Assembly: GCF_019649055.1 (NCBI RefSeq)
Contig: NW_026570500.1
Span: 31,619-95,618, forward strand
Direction of reading: 5' to 3'
Length of the DNA stretch: 64,000 bases
Origin: Paramacrobiotus metropolitanus
Taxonomy: Eukaryota > Tardigrada > Eutardigrada > Parachela > Macrobiotidae
In this document: positions 43,271 through 53,347 of the stretch, piece by piece
How positions within the stretch are numbered: the stretch's first letter is position 1
Layout of the letters: each line of letters starts with the position of its first letter
Made by a program: the position numbers and the translations under genes
The notes under the pieces: generated by a model
Database searches by the model: none
What the model saw: the letters and a program-made list of their open reading frames with translations, nothing else
What the model was told of the DNA's origin: nothing

Positions 43271-46200
43271 TTATATCCGCTGGCCGAGTGCTTGTTGCTC
43301 GTCAGTGGATAGCTTTCCTAGCCTCAGTCCCTCTGTTAGGTGGGCTTCGTTGAGGATCCGTTCCAGGTCATAGTTCTTAGCCTGTCGGACTAACTTCTTA
43401 TGGACTCCGGGGGTGAACACTGACTTCGTTACCGAGGTCGGTTTCTGTGACTGACCCGGTTGTGTTTCGTCCATTGGAGTCTTTTTCAGGATTTCCAACA
43501 GTTGTTCCTTTGTTCGGACTGGTGGAGGTGAGAATAGACGTCTCCTCGGACCTTTATCATCTGCTATGGGCTCTTTATGTGAGAGTCCCGGCAGAGTTGT
43601 TGGTCGAGTGAGTCGAGCGGTTAGCTTCGGTTGGCCACCCTGCGGTGTTGTTGGTGTTTCGGAAGTATCCATGTCCACCTGTTCAAATGCTCCGACCTCG
43701 AGTTCGTTCCCGAGTGGCGGTACTTCATCCATTGGTTCATCTTGTTGAGCCTCTAATGGTTTGACAGGTTGGAGCGGTGGCTTAAGTGTCGCCTTAATCT
43801 TCTTCGCGGGAGTTTTCAGCTTGCGTTCTGCTTCCTGTTGTTTGCGTTTGTAGAAGTCTTCCGCGAAGCTGTCAATTTTGACTTTAAGAATCCGTAACCG
43901 ATCCTGATTCTTGACGGTCCGTTGCGTCTCAGGTCGGAGAATAAATCGGACCTCCTTTGTATTGTTCTCCAAGTGGCCTAGGTTGATGTCGATTTGGCAG
44001 TACTGCGGAGTCTGCGGGTCGGTTGAGTCCCGTAATTGGTAAAGTTCACCAATCAATCTGTCCGCGGTCTGCAGAGTCAACTGGATTTCGTCATCCGGTA
44101 TGGATTGTGGAACCGCGAAAGGGTCCGTCGGGTTACGTGTCGACTGGATTTGTGTGATCCGAGCTCGACGGTCCGTTGCTGCAGTCCGCAGCGATGCTTC
44201 AGAGGTTTCCTTTCGTTGTTGGTCACGGTCCCGTTCTTCAATGTAATCTCGGACTCGCGTTTCCAACCAGGAAGAGGTCCTTATTATATGGCCTCTTATG
44301 CCGGGAGTCTTCGGCGCGTCTGGATGGTGGAGTTGGCGGAGGAACTTTACGTTAGTTCCCCAAGCCAAAATATCACGGTCCAAGTCTTGTGCTAACCGGC
44401 TGTTGGAATCACAAAAGATTCGACGGGCTCTCATTTCTGTAATGAGTTCCATCGTCTGATTCACCAGGTTAACCAAGTGAGGTGGTGCACTTGTTGGCAT
44501 CGTTCCTGGGTCCGGTATTGCTGACATTATTCTGGCTTCAGTAACCGGGGACATAGGTCGGTCGCTAATGTCCACTGGCTTAGGTTGAGCCGTTCCTACT
44601 TTTGAGGTCGGTGGGGCCGGTCCTGTTGTAGAGGTCGGCTGAGTCGAGCTAGTCGAGGTCGGTGCTGACTGCTGAATTTGAAGTGCGGCGATTTCTGCCG
44701 TTAGTTCGCGGACTCGTTGTTGCGAAGACTCCAGTCGGTCTTCAGCAGCTTTCTTGTCGGCTGCTTGGGCTGGATCATTGTCGTCCATGCCGGCGAGTCG
44801 CACTGTCATGTTGACAACGATTTCTTCCGCGTAACTTAGGGCGCTTCTTAACGTAGCCAAGTCCTGTACTGGTGGCTTCGGCTGAGCCGGTCCTCCTGTT
44901 GAGGTCGGTTGCTGCTTTGCTGCTATCCGAGTCATCATTCTTCGGTGACCGTCGATTTTGTTTTGGAGGTCAGCGACGCGTATCTGCGAGAATCTAAGTT
45001 GATCCTGCAGTGCTCTCTTCACGTTAGCCATTGTTGGGTCGTGGCCTTCCATCTTGTTGATCTGGGCCTGGAGGTTGGCAGCTATTTGTTCTGCCCGGGC
45101 GAAGTCCGTCTTCAACCTCTTCATTTCCTCCCGGTCAAGTTCGCCTTGTGTTTTAAAGCGTGGATTCGCCTCCAACATTTTCCACAAGTCATCAACCTGC
45201 CTGGAGCAGATGGTGTGCTGTTGTTCCAGCGCTACCTTCAGGCGTTCTTCCGACTTATCTGCTGAGTTAAGGTCGCGAAGCTGTTTGGCTAGATTCTCCA
45301 GCGTATCTACAGCCTCTCGGTACTGGTTTTCGACCTCATCCAGGTCGACCTCTTGTTGGTCTCTGGCATTTTCGGCAAATTCGAGTCCGTCGGCTGGTGC
45401 CGGTGATATGGCTGGAGAGGGTTCCGCTTCAGGTGGCGTTACCTCTCTGGCTGGTGCTTGTGTTGGCACCGGCTGATACCGTTTAACATGGTCAATTATT
45501 GACCGAAGGGCTTCCTCCAACCGTTCTCTGGGTTGGCCACATGTTGGGACGCCCCATTCGCTAAGTGTTTCAGCGAAGTCCAGCTCGATCCGCAGGTGTC
45601 GATCCGTTCGTTCGAGGTCGGTCACTTTCGTTGGTGACATCGGTCGATTCAGCTGGTAGTTGTAAATTTCAGCCAAGTCCCGACCTGCGTGGGCAATTGT
45701 CTCCACGTGCTTCAAGACGTCCGGTATCGGCGTTGTTCGTACCAACGTCATTACTGCTGTTGCGGTCGGTGCTGGCCGTTGAGGAGGTAATGGTGTGGCA
45801 ATCCGAGTGCACGACGATTCCGAGTCGAGGATTTCCACGATCCTTTCAACTACCGACCTGAGTTGTCGGCTCTCGGTGTCGTTCGGATCGACCTTATCGA
45901 AGAGATCCTGGGCTTGCTTTAAGTAAGCAGCCAAGGTGTCGATCTTCTGACGTGCCGTTCTAATGGCATCTGGGTCCGTAGGTGTCAGGTGTACATATGC
46001 CCGTTGGAGGTCGTCGAGCCGGTCCCATCCATCCGAAATGTGGGTGGATATCCGGGTTTGGCGGTCTTCCTGTACTTTGTTGTGCAGGGCCGTCCTCGGC
46101 GACGTCGCTGGACTTGCTGACTGTGTGGAGAAGTCCGGGGATACCACATAATTCCGGTTCGGTAGGGGTATCTGGGATGGAGGGTTCTTTTCAAAGAGAT

Positions 46201-46663
46201 TTTGTCTCCCAATCCACTCGACCGCCATCCGAAGCTGGTGTTTCTCCTGCATCGTTGCGGTTGACGGGTCTTTCTTAACCAGGCCCTCTGCGAGCTTTAT
46301 GTAAGCTCGGAGGTCGGCAATTTTGGTTAAGGCCCTTGGTTCGGTGCCCAGCAAGACGCGTTCGTAGATTGTCCGAAGCGTTTCTTTACCTTCGAGACTC
46401 TCCAAGCTGCTTCTGTCTGCTTGGACTGCTCCGTTTGGAGTGCCATTGCTTGATACTTCCCGTCCCGTTTTTGGGGAACTTGTTGTTCCGCCATTAAAGG
46501 TTCGCTCTGGATCAGGACTTTTAGTCGCTCCAGGATGTTAATGAGCCGTTGAGCTTCGTCGTCCGTTGTTGGTCGACCTCGGCTGCTAAGGCGTTCTGCC
46601 GAGTAGATGGCTCTATCCAGGTCGGCAAGTCGTTGTGCGTTGCCGATTACCTCGCCTAAGTCC
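43271..46663 (-). CDS. ORF2 of the giant element, middle part: repeated helical-hairpin modules
   Basis: About 1,130 codons; the first 86 (46663-46400) lie in a frame shifted by one indel from the rest. The sequence repeats a 40 to 50-residue module: helix, a turn with D/N-x-x-x-P, helix. Examples are AYIKLAEGLVKKDPSTATMQ, AAYLKQAQDLFDKVDPNDTE, IAANLQAQINKMEGHDPTMA, YAEEIVVNMTVRLAGMDDND and ADRLIGELYQLRDSTDPQTP, each followed by a K/R-rich amphipathic helix. Between modules are Pro/Thr-rich linkers. This resembles tandem antiparallel helical repeats but matches no named family that I recognise. The nested element is inserted at 46663/51159. The in-frame TAA at the end separates it from the C-terminal part. 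Confidence 0.7.
46659..46663 (+). other. target-site duplication AGTCC, left copy
   Basis: AGTCC directly precedes the left LTR; the second copy is at 51159-51163. Five bases is the usual Ty3/gypsy duplication. Confidence 0.95.
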
Positions 46664-46773
46664 TGTAGCACGTAGCAACGACTGTTATGTTTATGTATTG
46701 TCAGCTGATGCAGTTCGATATGCTGAGTCAGTATGCGATAGCGAGCTCGCCAATAAACTAGTAATTCACGACA
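46664..46773 (+). repeat. left LTR, 110 bp
   Basis: Starts TGTAGCACGTAGC and ends ATTCACGACA. Identical to the right LTR. No obvious TATA; AATAAA occurs inside (CCAATAAACTAG). Confidence 0.95.
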
Positions 46774-46791
46774 AACTGGCGTGAAGGTAGT
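46774..46791 (+). other. candidate primer binding site
   Basis: AACTGGCGTGAAGG follows the LTR directly, with the TGG expected opposite a tRNA CCA end. The tRNA was not identified. Confidence 0.5.
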
Positions 46792-46833
46792 ACTAAAAAC
46801 TCTTACGAATTTATCACGCGCTGATTCACGACG

Positions 46834-48140
46834 ATGACGGACGAAACGACGCTTCCTATCCTGTTAAAGTTCGAGCCCAACAAGATGGCGTGGATGTCTT
46901 GGAGGTCACGGTACCAGAACTTCATTAAACTCCAGAAGGTCACCGAAGAGGAGCAGAAGCGGGTTCTACTGGATTCATTAGGTGTGGAAGCCTATGAAAT
47001 GGTACACGCTATGTGCCTGCCGAACGATCCAGCCGACAAGACACTCGCAGAAGTTCTCGCTAAACTCGAAAGGGCATACGTGAAGAAGACACTGAAATCC
47101 ACCGAATGGGCCAAGTACTTTGTACTGAAGCAGGATACGGGCGAAACTCTTTTGGATTTCGCAAATAAACTCCGCAAAAAGGCCATCCTGTGTAGCTTTC
47201 CGGCAGACGTTCTGGAGGACAACATGAAAGCGACCTTTTTGAACGGGCTGCAGGGAGAGGCTACCAGGCGACATCTGATGTCGAAGGACTACGACACACT
47301 GGATAAAGCTCTGGAGCTGGCGGAACAGTTCGAGCTATCCCAGGCTAGCGCGAAGAAGGCGCCGGGCGGTGTGGATGTAGCAGGCATCAGTGGTGGGCTG
47401 AGGCGGAGCGGCGGCCAAAATCGTCAACGCGGAAATCGTCGTGGTATGGGACAGAGAGCGCGTGGCGGCGGAGCAGGCCAGGCCGCGGCGAGCAGTGGTG
47501 CGAAGTGCTACGGCTGCGGCAATTCGGGCCACGTCCGGGCAGACTGTTGGGCGAAAGATGTCACCTGCCGCAATTGTAACAAGAAAGGTCACATTGCGAA
47601 GATTTGCACTGCGCCCAGACAGAACCAGCAGCGTGGAGACGGACGACGCACAATGCTAGTCGAAGAAGAGTTCGACGTGTTGGCAGTGGAAGCTGCTGGC
47701 AGCCAGTCCATACGCATACCGCTGAAGTTGAACGGCACGCTAGTGTCAGCAGTGCTGGATACGGGATCGGGCGTTACCATCGTCACGGCGGAGACGTGGA
47801 GGAGGATTGGTTCGCCGCGACTGTCACCGTATACGCAGCCGCTGAGGAGTTTCACTGGCCATGCGCTGACAGTGATCGGAACCGCCACAGTGGACGTACA
47901 ACGCGCTAGTGTACGGAAGCAGTTGCCGGTGGTGGTAGTGGGCCGTGGTGGCGATGTGATCGGCCGCGACTGGATACGCGCCTTGGATTTGTGCCACATG
48001 AGCCTGCGTGACCTGCAGTCCGGTGCATTGTACAGCGTAGCCAGCAGTCTGGAGGAAGTCTTCGACCGGCGCAAGGAAGTGTTTTGCGATGAGTTGGATC
48101 ACTGCAAGCGGTATAAAGCGCGTCTCCATTCGAAACCGGG
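46834..48140 (+). CDS. Gag and protease of the nested element
   Basis: ATG 46834 opens about 435 codons before the first shift. The capsid-like part (FEPNKMAWMSWRSRYQNFIK to LDKALELAEQFELSQ) is followed by a Gly/Arg-rich linker and two CCHC knuckles, CYGCGNSGHVRADC (47506-47547) and CRNCNKKGHIAKIC (47566-47607), which bind the RNA genome. The aspartic protease follows in the same frame, with DTG at 47758-47766 (AVLDTGSGVTIV) and VVGRGGDVIGRDW near its end. Gag and protease being one frame with no stop fits a single polyprotein. Frame is lost at about 48130-48160. Confidence 0.9.
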
Positions 48141-50993
48141 GCACGGCCAGTGTTCTGCAAACCCGTACAGTGCCTTTCGCGTTCAGAGAGGCGGTCGAGA
48201 AGGACCTGGAGCGTTTGGTGGAGCGCGGCATACTCACTCCAGTCGAACACGCCGATTGGGCGGCGCCCATTGTGGGGACGCTGAAGAGGGCTGGAGATGT
48301 GCGAACGTGTGCCGATCTAAGCACTGGTCTGAACGACTCGTTAGACGTTCAGAAGTATCCGCTCCCAACGCCTGACGAATTATTCGCCAAGTTAAACGGC
48401 GGAGAGAAATTCAGTACCCTGGATCTCGCCGAGGCGTATGCCCAAGTGGAACTGGACGACGACAGTAAACAGCTTGTGGTGATTAATACACACAAGGGAC
48501 TGTTTCGGTATAACCGACTGCCGTTCGGCGTCGCCAGTGGGCCCAGCATATTCCAGCAAATCATGGAGCAGATTCTCCATGGTTGCGAAGGCGTGGCCAT
48601 ATACCTGGACGATATCATCGTCACCGGCGCCACGGATGAAGAGCACCTGCGAAACCTCGAAAAGGTCATGGCGCGGTTGACAGAACACGGACTGACGCTG
48701 AAGCGCAGCAAGTGTCATTTCATGCAGCTGTCTGTGGAGTATTTGGGCTTCATCGTGGACAGTCGTGGCCGCCACATTTCGAGAAATCGTGTGAAGGCGT
48801 TGCTGGATATGGGTCCGCCGAAGAACGTAAGTGAACTGCGCGCATTTCTCGGCATGGTCAACCATTATGCCAAATTCGTAAAGAATCTGTCAGCGAAGTG
48901 CCATGTATTCCACAACCTCCTGAAAGCTGACGTGACCTGGGCGTGGTCAAAACAATGCGAAGAGCAGTTTGCGGAGCTGAAGCAGGAGATTGCCCGAGCC
49001 ACGTTCTTGGTGCATTACGACCCGGCGATGCCGCTGATTGTAGCAGCCGACGCATCGCAGTACGGCATTGGAGCGGTGCTGTGTCATCGGTTCCCGGACG
49101 GTACGGAAAGACCGATTGCGCACGCATCCGGAGCCTTAACGCCGCCGAGACCAGATATGGGCAGATTGAGAAGGAAGCTCGCCCTGGTCTTCGGGTGCAA
49201 GAAATTCCACCAGTATATTGCTGGGAGAATTCACCCTGCTGACGGACCACAAGCCGCTGCTGAGCGTGTTTGGAGGCCGAAAAGGGATACCGGTGGTGAC
49301 CGCGAACCGCCTTCAGCGCTGGGCGTTGATGCTGATGGCGTACAGTTTTGCCATCGAGTAGGCGAACAGAAGAGTTTGGCCAGGCGGACGGGTTAAGCAG
49401 ATTACCACTGCATTCCACGGAGCTGACCGAGTTGGGTAACCTGGGAATGGACAGCATAGTCAATGCTGTGCACACGGAGAACGCGGGACGGTTACCAGTG
49501 TCGGTAGAAACTGTGGCAAAGGAGACTTGCGCCGATGCGGAGCTCAGCATCGTTCTGGATTACGTCCAGACTGGATGGCCGAGCGTCGTGAGAGAAGGGC
49601 TGCGACCGTATAAGCGGCTAGAAAGTGAACTGGTGACAGTGAACGGGTGTCTGTGCTGGGGCACCCGGACGGTGATTCCGAAGAAGCGCAAAGCGCAGAT
49701 ACTGTCGTACCTGCATGAAAGCCACCTTGGAGCGGCAAAGATGAAGGGTGAAGCCCGCGGGTACTGTTGGTGGCCGTCCATGGACCGGGACGTGGAGCGG
49801 GTGTCCAAAGCGTGCCGTATATGCACTGAACGTGCTGGAGAAACGGCGAAGGTCCCGCTGTCACAGTGGCCAGTGCCCGTCGGACCATGGAGACGACTCC
49901 ATGTTGACTTCGCCGGACCGTTCCATGGCACGATGTTGTTCGTCGTGGTCGACGGCATGTCCAAGTGGCCGGAAGTGGTCTCGATGCGACATGCAACCAC
50001 GGACGCAGTGATTGAGGCTTTGCTGGACATGTTCAGCCACTACGGGCCATGTACTGAGATAGTGTCAGACAACGGCACACAGTTCACGTCCGAGCAGTTC
50101 AGCGAATTCTGCCAGCAATACGGCATTAGGCATTTTCGGACGCCACCGGGACATCCCCAATCGAATGGCCAAGCGGAACGCTACGTCCAGACGGTGAAGG
50201 ACGGCGTCTCCAAGCTCATGGCCGACCAAAAGCGCCTGCCGGTTGCGCTGAGGGAGTTCCTCTGGCGCTACCGTAACGCGCCTCACGCAACGACTGGGAA
50301 AACGCCAGCCGAGCTGTTTCTGGGTCGGAAGATGCGCTCGACGCTGGATCTGCTAGTCCCTGTGCTGCTGACCACGGCAGAAAAGAACAGGGAGCGCCAC
50401 CGCCGAAACTTCGACCAGCACACAAGGAAGAAAGACTTCCGGTTGGGTGATTTGGTCCTGGTGCGAGACTATCGCCCAAGCCGTGCAGTGGACTGGATCA
50501 GTGGCAAGCTGATTAAGCGCGAAAGCCGGCTGATTTGGGAGGTGCAAGTGAGCGATCTGCTGTGGAGGCGACATGCAAACCAAATACGCCCTCGATTTTG
50601 GTTGGAGACGCCGGAACACACGGAAGCAGATACCGGGAATGGTCAAACGGCCGTGGAGACATCGGTAACATTTCCTCCGACGAAAGTAATGGAGAAGACG
50701 GTCTCGCCTGCCAGAGCGCGCACGCCGACGTCACCAACGCAGCCGCAATCGGAGGTTAAACCACAGCCCGAGGTGATGGTACAGCCGGAAGTGAAGCCAA
50801 CTTTCCGCCCATCACACAGGAACTGACGCTGACGGCACCAGTCGCGCCGCCAAAGGTACAGCCGACAGTTCTACCATCCGGTAAGGTGAAACCACCGAAA
50901 GCTGCGAAGCCTGCACAGCCACCGGAGGAATTACGCAGAACTGGAAGAACGAACGCCGGAAAAGCCCCAAAACTGTTGATAAATGAAATGTAA
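48140..50993 (+). pseudogene. Pol of the nested element: RT, RNase H, integrase, broken by frameshifts
   Basis: RT shows FSTLDLAEAYAQVELDDDS, RLPFGVASGPSIFQQ and an intact YLDD (48602-48613). RNase H has IVAADASQYGIGAVL and, across an out-of-frame stretch at about 49135-49180, KKFHQYI, then LLTDHKPLLSVFGGRKG in a third frame. Integrase has an HHCC zinc site (HESHLGAA...CRICTERAG), catalytic residues in VDFAGPF, SDNGTQF and GQAERYVQ, and a GLDLVLV-type C-terminal barrel (FRLGDLVLVRDYR). A last shift at about 50825 extends the Pro/Lys-rich tail to TAA near 50993. At least five indels are needed to read it through. Confidence 0.88.
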
Positions 50994-51038
50994 TATTTCT
51001 TTTTTATTTTGTTGATGGTTTTATGAGTGGGCAACCCA

Positions 51039-51048
51039 CTGGGGGAGA
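51039..51048 (+). other. polypurine tract of the nested element
   Basis: CTGGGGGAGA directly precedes the right LTR, the position and composition of the plus-strand primer. Confidence 0.8.
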
Positions 51049-51158
51049 TGTAGCACGTAGCAACGACTGTTATGTTTATGTATTGTCAGCTGATGCAGTT
51101 CGATATGCTGAGTCAGTATGCGATAGCGAGCTCGCCAATAAACTAGTAATTCACGACA
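51049..51158 (+). repeat. right LTR, 110 bp
   Basis: Identical to 46664-46773 as read; followed by AGTCC. Confidence 0.95.
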
Positions 51159-51163
51159 AGTCC
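51159..51163 (+). other. target-site duplication AGTCC, right copy
   Basis: Matches 46659-46663. Confidence 0.95.
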
Positions 51164-53177
51164 ATTATGTGTTCATCCATGGTCCATACCTGGCGAAGTC
51201 GTCTGGCCTCGTTCAGCGTGGAAGCGATGGCCACAGGGTCGGGTATCCGTAGTTGTTCGGATCGCCCTTCTGACGCTTCTAAGTTTTGGGAATACTGGGG
51301 TACTGGTCCATTAACTGCCGAAGGTGAGCTATCTTCTGGTGGAAGGTCGCTAAGGGCAGTTGTTCCTTGGGGATGCCGTTCTTGATCACGTGTTGGATCT
51401 GGGCATTGGTTTTCTTAATATCTTGGGAGTCCCTTCCCAGTCGGGTTGACTCGTGCAGTTCGAGCCTCCGATCTTGTCCGACCGCCTCCATTCGGGTCAT
51501 CATTATGTCTGATACCCGCTGGAGGTACTGTAGTTCCTGTATAACCGGATCTACTACCGCCTCCTGTTGGGCCGGTGGGTTCGGTGCTGGTTGAGGTTGC
51601 ACGTTCGGCATATTGGGCACCGTAGCTGGTGAGGTCGGACTCGGCTGAACCGGTTGTATCTGCTGAGTCGGGGGGACGATTGAGAGTTCCGGAGGTGGTG
51701 TTCCCTCTTTCTCGATTTGTTCGTCCATATCCCTCATGTAGTGGTCCCAACCAATTAGTTGGTCCATGACCTCTTTCCATGCGGCATGGTTGTCGGGTTG
51801 TTCAGTAGACAGCTTATGTAGCGTCTGTCTGAGTTCAACCGTTTCGTTCCACGCATCTTCTCGTTGTTGTCGGAGTTCCTCCAACTTTGATCGCTTCAGC
51901 TCAGCGTCTCTCCGCTTTCGGCGTTCCATGGCCTCCGCGAAGGATGTCCGACTACCAGGCTGTGTGGTAGACGAGGTCGGTTCCTGTGGTGGAGGCATCG
52001 ACGTAACGACTTGCGTGGTCGTTGTCGATGACGGTTGAGCTGTGGAGGCGGACGTCGGTTGGGCCGCTCGTTGGTTCCGAATCGCGAATATATTCGTGTT
52101 GTCGTTAATGAAGGTCTGGAGTCCGGAAATTCGATCCAGGATTTCCACCCTTCTGTCCAGGTAACCAGGAGTTGTCGGTGTAATTGTCGACAACTGGTGC
52201 GTTAAGTCGCGCGCCTGGTCACGAGCGATTTGGTCGAGTTTCCGTAACTCTCCCGTTGGTATCGACCTACTTTGCGTAGAGGTCGGTGTGGGAAGTTCAG
52301 TCGGTGGTGGCGGAGGAGGTCGCGGCGGTACGACTTGTGTGGTCGTCGCCAGTACAGTCCCATGTGGGGCCTGTCCTCCGTACTGACTCAAGTGCTGGTT
52401 AAGCGACTGAATCAAGTACTGTGCCACTTGTGGATTCCCCCATGGAATCGGTTGTCCCGGGAGTCCGATGTGAGTCGGTGAGACTGGTCCCGTAAGCGGT
52501 AAAGGTGGTACCACTCCCGCGATACTGAATGTTCCAAGTCGGGGAGGTGATAGGGTATTGTTTGGCCCTATCGCGCTGAACGTTCCGAATCGCGTTGGTG
52601 ACGTCGGAGTTATCGTTCCCATTCCTCCCGACACTGGCACGTATCGAGTTACCGGTCCAGCCCATGTCGGCTGGCTCGACGCCAAAGTGGGCGTTGTGAA
52701 AATCGGCGGTGGTACGTTCACCATTCCAGGCACTAACGTGGGCACTGGATAGGTCGGACCAACCATTGTTGTTGGTGCCGACCATCGGTAAGGTTGCGCT
52801 TGACCGAGTGGGTCGCCCGCAGTTACCGTGGCGGATTGGTTCCCATTCGCGCCATAGTTGACGAGAAGTCCGCCAGTCGTAAATCCAGTGTTCGGTGGCA
52901 GATGCTGCGGTGGTACTGGTCGATATTGTGGGCTTCGTTCTGGCCCGACCGTTAAACCTGCTAAGACATTAGCTGTATCGTTAGCATGCGGGTTATGTAC
53001 CTGCGGCAGCGGTGTGTTCGTTGCCGACCGCGAATTATCCGATCGCGAAGTTGAGCGATGGTGAGACGAGTATGGTTGCGAATAAGGGTGCGACCGGTTC
53101 GAGCCGCTACCACTGCGTCCGCTGTTGGATCCGCTAGAAGGTGGGTCGTTGCGTTGTCGGCCCGACATTGTTGTCTG
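51159..53177 (-). CDS. ORF2 of the giant element, N-terminal part
   Basis: The exon opens at a splice acceptor (53177) and the first ATG is at 53166-53168 (MSGRQRNDPPSSGS). Residues 1-290 are Ser/Pro/Thr/Gly-rich and disordered (NRSHPYSQPYSSHHRSTSR; PPRPPPPPPTELPTPTS). From about residue 300 helical modules begin: ARDLTHQLSTITPTTPGYLD, TVELRQTLHKLSTEQPDNHA and LQRVSDIMMTRMEAVGQDRR, the same style as in the middle part. The frame stops at 51279, but the next frame continues without a stop to the insertion point at 51159 (containing LNEARRLRQVWTMDEHIMDL), so one indel is needed. Two family hairpins lie inside the coding sequence. Confidence 0.72.
52005..52023. other. hairpin inside ORF2, loop TTGCGTG
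   Basis: Stem AACGAC/GTCGTT; encodes TTTQVV on the sense strand. Confidence 0.8.
52330..52346. other. hairpin inside ORF2, loop TTGTGTG
   Basis: Stem ACGAC/GTCGT; also encodes TTTQVV. Confidence 0.75.
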
Positions 53178-53202
53178 CTGTTAAGGAGAGGAATACGGCG
53201 CG
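53178..53202 (-). promoter_or_regulatory. splice acceptor before ORF2
   Basis: On the minus strand CCGTATTCCTCTCCTTAACAG ends here, a pyrimidine-rich tract plus AG, nine nt before the ORF2 ATG. Parallel to the acceptor before ORF3. Confidence 0.6.
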
Positions 53203-53347
53203 TTAGAATTCTACCAACTCCCGTAAATTCAACTGAAGATGTTCCGGTCAACTGAAGAGGTTCCATTTCGACACCAAAGGTCGGCCTATACCTAGCTACT
53301 GTTAAGCTACCTATGACTATAACTTATTCTAAGTTACGCCTATGGCC

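Larger units (their letters stand above)
46664..51158 (+). mobile_element. nested 4,495-bp Ty3/gypsy element with identical 110-bp LTRs
   Basis: Bounded by two LTRs (46664-46773 and 51049-51158) that I read as identical over 110 bp, TG...CA ends, and a perfect AGTCC duplication. It interrupts ORF2 of the giant element in opposite orientation; ORF2 reads straight through when the insert is removed. Gag, protease, RT, RNase H and integrase are present in order. The very short LTRs and the integrase style (YCWWPSMDRDVE) suggest a Mag-like lineage, as inference. Despite identical LTRs the pol region needs several frameshifts. Confidence 0.95.

Noticed and set aside
39548-46405. ORF2 as an envelope gene
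   Set aside because: No signal peptide, no transmembrane anchor, no furin site or cysteine pattern; content is charged, disordered and helical.
46774-46833. Naming the primer tRNA of the nested element
   Set aside because: TGGCGTGAAGG has the right position, but I could not match it to a specific tRNA 3' end without a search.
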